Source: a virus. Taken from it: a DNA stretch of 64,000 nucleotides. The notes below the pieces were generated by a model that saw only the letters and a program-made list of their open reading frames with translations, was not told where the DNA came from and searched no databases. Location: the IMG/VR virus record IMGVR_UViG_3300010430_000022, positions 1 to 64,000 of that record. One strand, written 5' to 3'. Below, in pieces: positions 26,183 through 35,056 of the stretch (its first letter is position 1; every line of letters starts with the position of its first letter). A program made the translations under genes and the position numbers.

Positions 26183-28591
26183 GTGGCAATTCGAGATCGA
26201 GCACTTACCGCTCTCCGTCGCGTGTTTGGTGACGACAGAGATGAGCGGGAGCGCGCAGAGAGTCCTAGCGCCGACGCTCTACGTCACGCACCCTCCTCCA
26301 CCTACGCCATCTGGGGGCGTGAGGATATTGGCGGGCTTCTCTCGGTCTCCCAGAACCTCATGGATCGCTACGCGGACTACGAGGCAATGAATGACTACCC
26401 AGACATTCGTTGCTTCACCGGAGACATGAAGGTCTACGTTGTTGCCGACAACAACGTCATCGTGCCGACTCCGATCAAGACGATCTGCGAGAGCACCGAA
26501 ACCTTCGAGATCCTTGCCTACGACAAGAAGAAGAAGTGTTTGGTCCCGGTTACGGCTGAGCACCCTCGGATTTCAGGACGTAACGCCCCCATTCTTCGTC
26601 TCGAACTCAGCAACGGCGAAGTTCTCCGCGTTACCCCCAACCACAAAATCTTCTGCGTCGAGCCTCGTCCGGGCTACGTCGAGGCGAAAGACCTGAAGAA
26701 GGGCGCCTTCATTGTTGGTGCTCGTGCCGGCTTCGAGACTGAAGCCAAGAGCATGCTCACCGTCAAGACGGCTGGTGGTGTGTGGCTGAGCGAAGACCCA
26801 GTTCCGGACAGCTTCGCCCCCGAGGTCTATGACATCACGACCTCGACTCACAACCTCTTGGTCAACGGCGTCATTTGCCACAACTCGGCGTTCCACTACT
26901 TCGCCAACGACGCAACGCAGCCCAACATGGACAACGGGCGTGTCTGCTGGCTCCAGAGCCCAGACCAAGCGGTCGTGGACATGGGCGACACGCTCATCAA
27001 GCGCCGCCTCCGGCTTGAAGACGATCTGTTCTCCATCGCCTACTCGCTCTGCCAGTACGGGAACGACTTCGAAGAGGTGCTGGTCACTGAGAACGGCGTG
27101 GTCGGCCTCAACAACTTGGCAGCGCCCACCATGCGCCGAGTGGAGAAGCTCAACGGTAGCCTGATCGGCTACGTACAGGACGTCACAGGTCGCTTTACAG
27201 CCAACCAGGACGAATTGCGTCGGATGCTGGCGGGTGCGCTGACCATTCCCAAGCACGTCGCACTCTTCGAGGACTGGCAGGTCTGCCACTTCCGTTCGCG
27301 CTCAACGACTAGACGCTCACCCTATGGGGTGTCTGTTGGCGAAGGTGCGCGATGGATTTGGAAGCGTCTCGTCATGCTCGAAGACGCGGTCATGATCTAC
27401 AAGCTGACCCGTTCGCCGGCTCGTTACGCCTTCTACGTGGACGTCACGGACGTTCCACCGAACCGTGTCGAGTCTTTCTTGAAGCGCGCCAAGCGCGACC
27501 TCAAGAAGAAGAAGATGGTCAACCCCAACAACAACTTCCTCGACATGCGCTACAACCCGCTCAGCAACGATGAGGACTTCTTCATTGCTGTTCGCGACGG
27601 TCGTGCGCTCTCCCGTGTTGAAGTGCTCTCGGGCCCCGACTACCAGAACACAGACGACGTCGAGTATTTCCAGCGCAAGCTGCACGGCGCCCTCATGGTG
27701 CCTCGCGCCTACATGGGCCAAGACGCGCCAATTCAGGGTCGTGCAATTCTGTCCAACGAGGACGTTCGAGCCGCACGCGTCAGCCTTCAGATCCAAAAGG
27801 AACTGAAGAACGGCATCGAGAGCATCGTTCGCACCGATCTCGCAGCCCGAGGTCACGGTGCCCCGTGGAACGTAGATCTCGACGTCATGATGACCGTGCC
27901 CTCCAACATCTACGAGTTGGCAGCCATGGAGGTGAAGAACGCTCGCGCTGACTTTGCTGCCAGGATCCAGCCCTACGTCTCTATGCGCTGGCTGCTAGAG
28001 AATGTCTTCAAGCTCTCTGACGACGAGATCCGTGAGGTCGAGAAGCAGCGTCGACGCGAGGCCAATCTCGCCGATGCCATGGGTATGGACCCGTCCTTCT
28101 CCGCCTTTACGGGCGGGCGTCCTCCCGATCAGGATCCTGAGATGGACCCAGGAGCGGCAGGAGGAGACCCAGGAGCGGCAGCGCCTCCAGGTGGCGGTCT
28201 ACAAGAGGTTCCTGGTGCTGGTGGAGCCGGACTACAGGAAGTTCCTGGTGGTGGGCTGCAAGAAGTCCCTGGAGCAGGGCTGCAAGAGGTCCCAGGTAAC
28301 GGTCTCGAAGAAGTGCGTCCGGGTAGGAATGCCTCTCGTAATGAGTGGCGTGCTTACGACCGTCGTCGACGTCTTGAAGAGAATCGTTACCGCGAGTCGC
28401 GTCAAAACCACCAGAAGTTGGTGGATATGATCGGAAATCTCCAACAAAATGATGCGGGTTTTGCGCGCCGTTTGGACGAGACAACTTCCTTCTTGAAAGA
28501 GTTCAAGCAAGCGACCATGAAACGCGTCAATGGTCGATTGGTGGGCACTCCTTCAGCAGGAGCGGGTAGACCACAGGCTCGCGGTCACTAG
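26183..28591 (+). CDS. Portal vertex protein (T4 gp20-like) with mini-intein
   Basis: An 802-residue precursor with GTG start. Exteins: residues 1-76 and 235-802. The C-extein begins SAFHYFANDATQPN, the conserved portal stretch after Y-P-(D/E)-I, and continues with portal-like sequence (KRRLRLEDDLFSIAYSLCQY, PYGVSVGEGARWIWKRLVML, RAYMGQDAPIQGRAILSNED). Residues 77-234 are an intein (listed separately). After splicing the portal is 644 residues, somewhat longer than T4 gp20 because of a Gly/Pro tail with GLQEVPG repeats and a final basic helix. It forms the DNA entry ring and docks the packaging motor. It is followed by the usual head-gene order. Confidence 0.88.
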   Translation: MAIRDRALTALRRVFGDDRDERERAESPSADALRHAPSSTYAIWGREDIGGLLSVSQNLMDRYADYEAMNDYPDIRCFTGDMKVYVVADNNVIVPTPIKTICESTETFEILAYDKKKKCLVPVTAEHPRISGRNAPILRLELSNGEVLRVTPNHKIFCVEPRPGYVEAKDLKKGAFIVGARAGFETEAKSMLTVKTAGGVWLSEDPVPDSFAPEVYDITTSTHNLLVNGVICHNSAFHYFANDATQPNMDNGRVCWLQSPDQAVVDMGDTLIKRRLRLEDDLFSIAYSLCQYGNDFEEVLVTENGVVGLNNLAAPTMRRVEKLNGSLIGYVQDVTGRFTANQDELRRMLAGALTIPKHVALFEDWQVCHFRSRSTTRRSPYGVSVGEGARWIWKRLVMLEDAVMIYKLTRSPARYAFYVDVTDVPPNRVESFLKRAKRDLKKKKMVNPNNNFLDMRYNPLSNDEDFFIAVRDGRALSRVEVLSGPDYQNTDDVEYFQRKLHGALMVPRAYMGQDAPIQGRAILSNEDVRAARVSLQIQKELKNGIESIVRTDLAARGHGAPWNVDLDVMMTVPSNIYELAAMEVKNARADFAARIQPYVSMRWLLENVFKLSDDEIREVEKQRRREANLADAMGMDPSFSAFTGGRPPDQDPEMDPGAAGGDPGAAAPPGGGLQEVPGAGGAGLQEVPGGGLQEVPGAGLQEVPGNGLEEVRPGRNASRNEWRAYDRRRRLEENRYRESRQNHQKLVDMIGNLQQNDAGFARRLDETTSFLKEFKQATMKRVNGRLVGTPSAGAGRPQARGH
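26411..26884 (+). other. Mini-intein in the portal gene
   Basis: A 158-residue in-frame insert running from Cys77 to Asn234 of the portal precursor, followed by Ser+1. Block A: CFTGDMKVYV; block B: VTPNHKIF with the TxxH motif; block F: VYDITTSTHNLLVNG; block G: GVICHN|S. All standard splicing residues (Cys1, block-B His, penultimate His, terminal Asn, Ser+1) are present, so it should be active. No endonuclease domain fits in this length. It interrupts the conserved portal sequence between Y-P-D-I-R and S-A-F-H-Y-F. Confidence 0.88.
28182..28320 (+). repeat. GLQEVPG repeats in the portal C-terminus
   Basis: Four copies of a 7-residue unit G-L-Q-E-V-P-G with Gly/Ala spacers and a diverged fifth (GLEEVRPG). 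They lie in a Gly/Pro-rich segment just before the last helix of the portal. At the DNA level the unit varies in codon use, so it is not a very recent expansion. It is probably a flexible linker. Confidence 0.7.
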
Positions 28592-28681
28592 AGTTTCCGG
28601 CTGGAAACTCCGGGAAACTTCAAAGAAAGTTCGATCTTCCTGTCACAGGTAGTTGACGGGTATAGATATAGATTCTAAACC
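28591..28681 (+). promoter_or_regulatory. Hairpin and candidate promoter before the 28710 gene
   Basis: A perfect 8-base stem (GAGTTTCC/GGAAACTC, loop GGCT, 28591-28610) begins on the last base of the portal stop codon. Downstream, TTGACG (28653-28658) and TAAACC (28676-28681) are 17 bases apart, an acceptable sigma70-like pair. An A/T-rich stretch lies between and after. The assignment rests on consensus likeness only. Confidence 0.4.
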
Positions 28682-28709
28682 TAGGTATATCGAAGGTCAT
28701 AGGAAACCC

Positions 28710-29546
28710 ATGCCCGTTGTTCTCAAAAACGCAGTCGTCGACCAACTCCGCGCATCACGTTACGCGGACGATGCCATGTCGCGTCTCCGGGAGAACTCCT
28801 GGGAAGTGCAGCGCGGTGCGCTGGTGCGCATGGTCGAGTCGACTGAGTGGCGCTTCGGTCCTGCTGAGTTGATCGCCACCTTCGACCACCACGTCCTGGC
28901 CAAGTCGCCTAGCGGAGACATTGTTCAGGTCGAGTGGTCTACTGGTGATGAGGGTCAGATCTATCTGGGCCGCGCCGTTGTTCACGAGTCCACCACACCT
29001 GTGTCGGACCTGGGCTACGAAGTCATGGAGACCGCTCGCTCCGCTGTCGACAAGATCCTCGACGAGGACTACACAGCAGCCGGCCCCATGATCGCGTGCA
29101 TCACTGAGGCGCTTGACGTCGGCGGTGATCTTCAGCGCCAGATCGGCAACGAGGTGACTGTTCAGTCGCTCAGCCGCCGCGCCTGGTGGCACGACGTTGT
29201 TGGCCTCAACGAGGACACCGTCGAGAAGCTCCCAGAGGTGAATGTCGAAGACATTCAAAAGTCGGCTACCGACCTCCTTGCCTTCTTGAAGGAGCAAGCG
29301 TCCACGCTCTCAATTACTGCTCGTCAACTCGACGGCGGTAACGCAGGGCCAGAGATCGAATCTCTGGCTTCGGACGTCGTTGAGGATGTTCACCGAGCAA
29401 TCTCGGCGCTGATGAACCTCGACCGTCGCCGTACGGCCGAGGTGACCAAGATTTACGAAGCGGTCATGTCTGCGACGCCGCAGCTTCTCAGTGGGATCGC
29501 TTTCCTCTCACAGTTGTCCGAAGCCTCGGACGAGAACGTCAGCTAG
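28710..29546 (+). CDS. Head-region protein of unknown function
   Basis: A 278-residue protein from ATG 28710 (RBS AGGAAA; an upstream in-frame TTG at 28653 lies in the putative -35 and is rejected). It is acidic, with a beta-rich first third (VLAKSPSGDIVQVEWSTGDE) and helical remainder (LLAFLKEQASTLSITARQ). Position between portal and scaffold/protease matches the small prohead-core genes of T4-like phages (gp67/gp68 region), but no similarity is claimed. Probably a prohead or virion component. Confidence 0.65.
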   Translation: MPVVLKNAVVDQLRASRYADDAMSRLRENSWEVQRGALVRMVESTEWRFGPAELIATFDHHVLAKSPSGDIVQVEWSTGDEGQIYLGRAVVHESTTPVSDLGYEVMETARSAVDKILDEDYTAAGPMIACITEALDVGGDLQRQIGNEVTVQSLSRRAWWHDVVGLNEDTVEKLPEVNVEDIQKSATDLLAFLKEQASTLSITARQLDGGNAGPEIESLASDVVEDVHRAISALMNLDRRRTAEVTKIYEAVMSATPQLLSGIAFLSQLSEASDENVS

Positions 29547-29575
29547 CCAGGTCGGAAGGCCCGAGGAGATTTCAC

Positions 29576-30727
29576 ATGATGCTTCCAGCTACAGGTCCGA
29601 CGACCTCCCTTATGGAAGACCTCCAGTCCCTCAACATGGTTGAGTCGAGTGGACCTTCTACAAAGGTCAAGCAGGTCAAGCAGTCTGACCCCGAAGGCGG
29701 AGACTACGCCGGCAAGCCTGGCAACAAGACCCCTGATCCGGGCGGTGACGTCGACCTGGAAACTGGTGACGCGGCTGCCGGTCACTACACCTACGTCCCC
29801 GGACGTGGTGACGAGAACGTCGGTCCCGACGGCAAGTACGGCAAGAGCCGTGGCGGCGCCAAGAACGAGGACTACGAGGACTCTTCGGGCAAGATGGTTC
29901 CGAGCTTCATGATTCCTCCCGCCGTCTCCGCTGACGAGATCGCCGAGGAGCAGGAGGCTCTGGCCGAGCAGGCTCGCGCTGGCCAACTGAACCGTGCTTG
30001 GGACGTCATCAACGCCTACTTCAGCGAGGACGACGACGGTCTCAACGAGGATGGCCTGCGCGGCGTCATCAACGCCATGGGCCACGCGATCAACGTCGCC
30101 GTCGAAGACATCGCCATGCTTCAGGGTGAGAACGTTCGCCTGACCGAGGCGGTCAACGACCTGAACCGGATCCTCAAGGAGTCCGAGCTTCACGAGGCAG
30201 CAATGCCCCCTGAGATGATGGCCAAGTACCAGGCCATGCAGGCCAAGGGCGACGACGACGACGAGGAAGAGGACGACGACGACGACGAAGACGACGAGAA
30301 GGGTTCGAAGCAGGCAGCTTCCTACCGCTCCCGTTCCAACCTTCACGAGGACGCTAGCCTCAACTCGATCCTCGACGAGGTTGCCTCCATTGGCGGCAGC
30401 CCTCGCCAGCAGGCGATCAGCGCCCAGAGCAAGCTGATCGAAGCCTTCGAGAGCGTGCTGGAGTCGGCCTCTGAAGTCGTCGACCGTGTTGTGGACGTGA
30501 TCCGTGACGACGAAGGTCTCGCTGAGGACGAGGAGATCGAGCTTCCCGAAGACGACGCGCGCCTCAAGGTCGCGAACTACTTCTACGGGATCGCCGAGGA
30601 CGCCCAGGGCTACCTCAACCGCCTGGCAGATGGCGACGTCGCCTTCCGCGTGGCCGAGGAAGACCTGAGCCGCTTGCACGCTGACATCCAGAACGGCATC
30701 GACGCGATGCACAAGATCCCCGCGTAA
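29576..30727 (+). CDS. Acidic scaffold-like prohead core protein
   Basis: A 383-residue strongly acidic protein with RBS GAGGAGAT. It begins MMLPATGPTTSLMEDLQSLNMVES, holding two (L/M)-x-E sites. A Gly/Asp-rich disordered section (~25-100) is followed by helical segments and a run of Asp/Glu at residues ~222-240. The C-terminal third is helical. Composition and the place directly before the protease suggest an assembly scaffold that the protease degrades; T4 gp22 and gp67 are analogues by position, not by shown homology. Confidence 0.65.
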   Translation: MMLPATGPTTSLMEDLQSLNMVESSGPSTKVKQVKQSDPEGGDYAGKPGNKTPDPGGDVDLETGDAAAGHYTYVPGRGDENVGPDGKYGKSRGGAKNEDYEDSSGKMVPSFMIPPAVSADEIAEEQEALAEQARAGQLNRAWDVINAYFSEDDDGLNEDGLRGVINAMGHAINVAVEDIAMLQGENVRLTEAVNDLNRILKESELHEAAMPPEMMAKYQAMQAKGDDDDEEEDDDDDEDDEKGSKQAASYRSRSNLHEDASLNSILDEVASIGGSPRQQAISAQSKLIEAFESVLESASEVVDRVVDVIRDDEGLAEDEEIELPEDDARLKVANYFYGIAEDAQGYLNRLADGDVAFRVAEEDLSRLHADIQNGIDAMHKIPA

Positions 30728-30782
30728 GGAGACGTAGTCGAGGAACGGTTTCGGTAACCCACGACTAAGTCTGGAGACTTTC

Positions 30783-32654
30783 ATGACGACCAACACAATG
30801 AGCCCACAGGTAGAGCAGCGTTTCCGTGCAAACGCCAGCGCTACCCGTCGGCCTCTGGTCGACAACATGTTGGTGGAGTCTGAGGGCTTCACCAAGATGA
30901 CCGTCCTGGCCGAAGACTCTCAGAGCAAGGGCGCTCTGATTGTCGAAGGTCTGGTCGGTATCTGTGGAAAGGCGACGAAGAATCGTCGTCTCTACACAGA
31001 GTCGATCATGAAGCGAGAGATCAAGCGTCTTCAGGAACGGATCGATTCTCGGTCCCTCCTGGCTGCTGTGGATCACCCCACAGACGGCAAGTCGCGTATC
31101 CGTGAGGCTGGCGCCATCTGCGTTGGTCTCCGGTGCGAGGCCGACGGTCGGATCATCGGCAAGTACGAAATCGTCGAAGACTCGACCGGTGGTAAGGATC
31201 TCGCCGCATTCCTGCGTGCAGGTGCCTCCATTGGTATGTCCTCCCGTGGCCTGGGTTCGACCTCGGTCAACATGGAAGGCGTCCACGTTGTTGGCGAGGA
31301 CTTCAAGCTCCACGGCTTCGACTTCGTCGCTGATCCCGCTTGCGAGACGGCCTATCCCACACTGGTGTCTGAGGACGTCGACGCGGCACAGGTCGACGAG
31401 AACCAGCTTCGCGCAACCTTCGGCAACCTTGTCGAGCAGATCGAAGATCGCGCTCGCCAGGCTGGTGCCGAGATCGCTGAAGAAGAGGTTCGGGCTCAGG
31501 TCGAAGAGGAGTTCAAGTCGGCACTCGATGAGGCCGGTGGCAAGCTCCGTGAAGACATCAAGCTCCAGGTGGAGTCCGAGATCCGCGAACAGCTTCGCGA
31601 AGACTTCTCGGTCAAGCTCCTAAAGGCCCTCCAAGAGCAGCGGACTCAGATCGAGTCTGTTGTGCGCTCAGAGCTTCTCTCCGACCCCAAGGTCGGTGCC
31701 GCCAAGCGCTTCATGGAAGACCTCGCTCAGAAGCTCGTGCCCTTCGCACCGGCGCCCGACCAGCAAGTCGTCATGGACGATTACGAGGCCAAGCTGGCTT
31801 CGCTGCGTGAGGACGTCGAGAAGAACGAGGCTGCGGTCGGCGCCAAGGACAGCGTCATCAACGAGATGGCCGAGCGCGTTGAGGTCGCCGAACAGGCCGC
31901 TCGCTCGCTGGGCTACAAGCTCTACATCGAGCGCTGCCTTGAGGGTCGCGAGAACGCTGCTCACCTCCGTGAGATGATCGGCACCCCTGACGGCAGCGAG
32001 AGCGCCGACGATCTCCGTGATCGCGTCAGCGCAGTTCTGAACCAGGTCTCCGAGGCAGAGGATCAGGCCCAAGCGCAAGCTCAGTCCAAGATCAAGCTCA
32101 AGGAGCACAAGGCCGATCTGGCCCGCAGGAAGGCAGAGGTCGCAACCGAAGACTTCGACCGTTTCCGCTCTGAGATGGAAGGACGCTTCGAACGTCTCTC
32201 CACTCGCATGGGATCGCAAATCCGCGAGAAGGATCGTGCGCTCTCCGAGGCTCTCGGCCATATCGAGAACCTAGAGAGCACAGTGGGCCAGTCCCGTCGT
32301 CAGCTTCAAGAAGCTGACCTTCGCGCATACGCGGCCCGACGCGTTATCGGCCACCCCCGCGCAAACGACATTCTCTCCCTCGTTGAGAGTGGACGAGTGA
32401 CCTCGAAGGACCAAGTCCAGCAACTTGCCGAGCAGTGGGACAACACTGCAAGCGAGCCTGGCGGGGTCAGTGAGCGCATTCGTCGTTCACTTGGGCGAGG
32501 CCGTGAGGCCCCCACTGAGGACGACCAACAGCGGTTTACTCAACTAATGGAAGACCAGCAGACCATTCCCGGTCTTGAGGGCTTCGACACCACCATGGGA
32601 GAACTCCGCGCGCTGTCGGGGATCGATCATGACTCTTTCAATGGCAGATTCTAA
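30783..32654 (+). CDS. Prohead protease (T4 gp21-like) fused to scaffold-like coiled coil
   Basis: A 623-residue protein. Residues ~35-200 match the T4 gp21-type serine protease: His98 in AAVDHPTDGKSR, Ser153/Ser154 in GMSSRGLGS, and GFDFVADPAC carrying the likely Asp. Residues ~205-560 are long charged coiled-coil helices typical of a head scaffold. The enzyme would mature the head by cutting scaffold, capsid and internal proteins after Glu. The protein contains NMLVES near residue 29, a possible self-cleavage site. In T4, protease and scaffold are separate genes; here they are one polypeptide. It lies 12 bases upstream of the capsid gene. Confidence 0.85.
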   Translation: MTTNTMSPQVEQRFRANASATRRPLVDNMLVESEGFTKMTVLAEDSQSKGALIVEGLVGICGKATKNRRLYTESIMKREIKRLQERIDSRSLLAAVDHPTDGKSRIREAGAICVGLRCEADGRIIGKYEIVEDSTGGKDLAAFLRAGASIGMSSRGLGSTSVNMEGVHVVGEDFKLHGFDFVADPACETAYPTLVSEDVDAAQVDENQLRATFGNLVEQIEDRARQAGAEIAEEEVRAQVEEEFKSALDEAGGKLREDIKLQVESEIREQLREDFSVKLLKALQEQRTQIESVVRSELLSDPKVGAAKRFMEDLAQKLVPFAPAPDQQVVMDDYEAKLASLREDVEKNEAAVGAKDSVINEMAERVEVAEQAARSLGYKLYIERCLEGRENAAHLREMIGTPDGSESADDLRDRVSAVLNQVSEAEDQAQAQAQSKIKLKEHKADLARRKAEVATEDFDRFRSEMEGRFERLSTRMGSQIREKDRALSEALGHIENLESTVGQSRRQLQEADLRAYAARRVIGHPRANDILSLVESGRVTSKDQVQQLAEQWDNTASEPGGVSERIRRSLGRGREAPTEDDQQRFTQLMEDQQTIPGLEGFDTTMGELRALSGIDHDSFNGRF

Positions 32655-32666
32655 GGAGGGACACCC

Positions 32667-34112
32667 ATGTTCCAGGCACGTTCAATGATTGCCGAGAGTG
32701 CAGAAGGGTGCGCCCTCGCCGATCACGGTATGGTTCGACAGTACGTCAACAAGTGGGCTCCCCTGCTTGAAGGCATCGAGTCCGAACTCGACAAGTTCAC
32801 CCCTCGTGGGCAGGCCCAGTATGTGAAGTCCGTCGCGGCCTTCATGCTGGAGAACCAGGCTCGACACCTCAAGCGGCTCTCTGAGGAGACTCGGGCGCTG
32901 TCGGTCGGCCCGTTCTTGAAGTTCGTCTTTCCCGTCATCCGACGCGCCGCCGTGCGGTTGGTTGCGACGCAGATTGCGTCCGTCCAGCCCATGACCGGTC
33001 CCATCGGTGGCGTGGCCTTCTACAGGCCACGTTATGCGACGGACAAGGGTCAGGTCGTCGCCGGCCAGGAGATGAACAAGACGTTCAACAAGTGGTACTC
33101 GTCGAACTTCATCGACGGCGAAGGCATTGGCACCGGCAACGGCACCAACACCGTCTTCTCCTCGAACCTGAAGTTCCCTCGGGTTCTCTCCGGCACCCTC
33201 CGGGTCCTGGTTCGCACGGCTGGCACGACCCAGACGGGCACCCTGGTCGGAACTGACAACGGCGCTGGCGGTCTGACCGCTGTTGCTGGCGGGCCTCTCG
33301 CTGGCGGCACGATCAACTACCAGGCTGGTCAGCTTCAGGTCAACTTCGCCGCCGCTCCGGCGACGACCGACGAAGTGCTCATTGAGTACAAGTACGACAA
33401 CGAACTGAACCCCCGGATCCCCGAAGTCCAGTTGGACATCGCGATCCAGGAGATCCGTGCGGAGTCGCGCAAGCTCAAGAGCCTGGCGTCCGTCGAGGCT
33501 GCGGACGACCTCCGCGCCCTCTGGGGACGTGACATCGACGCCGACCTCGTTGCTCACATGAGTGACGAAATGACGGCGGAGATCGACCGCGAGATCGCCG
33601 GCACGGCGCTGAACGCAGTCGAGGGTCTGGCCATGCTGGACTGGGACCGTGCGACTCCTTCGGGCGTCTCCGATCCTGAGCACCTCCAGTCGCTCGTGAT
33701 CCGCATGTCCGAGGCGAGCCACATCGTTCACCGTCGCACCCAGCGTGCGCCGACGAACTGGTGCATCACCTCGTCCGAGGTCGCTGCCCTCCTGGAGACC
33801 ATGCCCGGATTCGCTTCCGTGGACGATGGTCACGTCTACCAGGGAGGCATCATGAAGGGAGGTGTCCTCAACAGGAAGTGGGTTATCTACGTTGATCCCC
33901 TCTTCCCGCAGGACGAGATCCTCATGGGTTACCAGGGTCCTTCGATCCTGGACACCGGCATGATCTACTCGCCCTACGTGCCGATGGAGATCACGCCTAA
34001 CTTCGTTGACCCCAACGACTTCAGCCTCCGTCGCGCGATCCGCACGCGTCACAAGATCACCCTGATCCGGCCGGAGTTCTTCTCGAAGGTCAAGATCTCG
34101 AACCTCAACTAG
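32667..34112 (+). CDS. Major capsid protein (T4 gp23-like)
   Basis: A 481-residue protein with RBS AAGGAGGG. HK97-fold/gp23 landmarks are ASVQPMTGPIGGVAFYR near residue 104 and VQLDIAIQEIRAESRKLKSL with DDLRALWGRDIDADL near 255-290, as in gp23 proteins. An Ala/Gly/Thr-rich insertion (~residues 150-243) separates these blocks and may be a surface domain. The N-terminus MFQARSMIAES holds an I-A-E site at residue 10, suggesting a much shorter propeptide than the 65 residues of T4 gp23. A strong terminator follows. Confidence 0.92.
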   Translation: MFQARSMIAESAEGCALADHGMVRQYVNKWAPLLEGIESELDKFTPRGQAQYVKSVAAFMLENQARHLKRLSEETRALSVGPFLKFVFPVIRRAAVRLVATQIASVQPMTGPIGGVAFYRPRYATDKGQVVAGQEMNKTFNKWYSSNFIDGEGIGTGNGTNTVFSSNLKFPRVLSGTLRVLVRTAGTTQTGTLVGTDNGAGGLTAVAGGPLAGGTINYQAGQLQVNFAAAPATTDEVLIEYKYDNELNPRIPEVQLDIAIQEIRAESRKLKSLASVEAADDLRALWGRDIDADLVAHMSDEMTAEIDREIAGTALNAVEGLAMLDWDRATPSGVSDPEHLQSLVIRMSEASHIVHRRTQRAPTNWCITSSEVAALLETMPGFASVDDGHVYQGGIMKGGVLNRKWVIYVDPLFPQDEILMGYQGPSILDTGMIYSPYVPMEITPNFVDPNDFSLRRAIRTRHKITLIRPEFFSKVKISNLN

Positions 34113-34139
34113 GTTCGAACTCCCTTCGGCTTTGAAAGA

Positions 34140-34168
34140 GGGCGGCGGCAGATGCCGCCGCCCTTTTT
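34140..34168 (+). terminator. Rho-independent terminator after the capsid gene
   Basis: A perfect 10-base GC stem (GGGCGGCGGC / GCCGCCGCCC, loop AGAT) followed by TTTTT. It lies 27 bases after the capsid stop. It is the strongest terminator in the window and probably isolates the high-level capsid transcript. Confidence 0.95.
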
Positions 34169-34211
34169 CTATGTCTAGACGTCCTTCCTTCGAGCTAACC
34201 GTGAGGTAACC

Positions 34212-35045
34212 GTGAGCACTCTCTTCGAACGAATCGGCCTCGCAGAAGGACGAGGACGAAACTTCCGGATTGCTGATCGCAGAGGTGACGCGGCGCGAGC
34301 AGACTGGTATTCCGATGACTCGGAGAGTCGTCGGAAGCGTAGTCAACGTCGTGCAATCGCCAAATTCCTCAAGCCAGCAGAGGATTGGGCTGACAAGGAA
34401 TCAGACAGTCTTGGGCACAACAAGAGGCAGCGAGAAGAGCACGCCCGCTATCACACCACGCTAGCTCTCAACCCCAGTCTGAAGGATGACGCAAGCTTCC
34501 ATCAGGACCACAAGGACCGTCTCTATAAGCATCAAGAGACGGCGCAGCGGAATCGCCCTGTCCGATCTAAGGATCAGAAGAAGCGTGGTGGTGTCGGAGC
34601 GCAATGGGACACCGTCGTCGGCGGTAAGCGCGCCAAGCGCTTTGAGGCTACGGAGTCGATGTTCGACCGTGTTTTCACCGAGGGCGTAAAGAAGCTCCAA
34701 CGTGCTGGTCAGGGCCTTGTAGCCTCTGGCACTGTGAGGAATGTCGCAAACCCTCGCTCTGGTCCGGACTACCCTTACACGCGCCCAGATCCAGATGAGG
34801 CCCGAACGGCGAAGGCGCTCTATAAGGCGCACTCTTCTGACGAGCGCGAGACAGCCAGCATCCGAGGCACTTCACGCAAAGAGGCGATGAAGAAAGCGAC
34901 CGACAAGACTAAGGCTGAGTTGGAGGACGATCCTCAGGACAGGTGGCGAGACGCCAACTGGAAGCCTAAGCGTCGCCCTCGTGTCAGCAGGCAAGAGCGC
35001 AAGGCTTACCACGACACGCGTGGTGGTGACCGAGAGACCCACTAA
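34212..35045 (+). CDS. Basic putative internal head protein
   Basis: A 277-residue, Lys/Arg-rich protein starting (GTG) MSTLFERIGLAEG, a variant of the targeting motif with an L-A-E site. A second site-like block ESMFDRVFTEGVKK near residue 150 resembles LFDQVFTESDKK in the protein at 36935. The rest is charged and probably disordered with short helices. No enzyme motif. Position after the capsid gene and its composition suggest a packaged, proteolytically matured protein. Confidence 0.62.
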   Translation: MSTLFERIGLAEGRGRNFRIADRRGDAARADWYSDDSESRRKRSQRRAIAKFLKPAEDWADKESDSLGHNKRQREEHARYHTTLALNPSLKDDASFHQDHKDRLYKHQETAQRNRPVRSKDQKKRGGVGAQWDTVVGGKRAKRFEATESMFDRVFTEGVKKLQRAGQGLVASGTVRNVANPRSGPDYPYTRPDPDEARTAKALYKAHSSDERETASIRGTSRKEAMKKATDKTKAELEDDPQDRWRDANWKPKRRPRVSRQERKAYHDTRGGDRETH

Positions 35046-35056
35046 GGAGAAGCCGC

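Noticed and set aside
29543-30895. Long minus-strand open frame (450 codons) over the acidic scaffold gene
   Set aside because: It mirrors the codon pattern of the strongly acidic + gene (Asp/Glu codons give Val/Leu runs), and has no RBS or recognisable protein features.
32682-34346. Long minus-strand frame (554 codons) over the capsid gene
   Set aside because: Shadow of the gp23-like gene; it crosses the strong terminator and shows no family motif.
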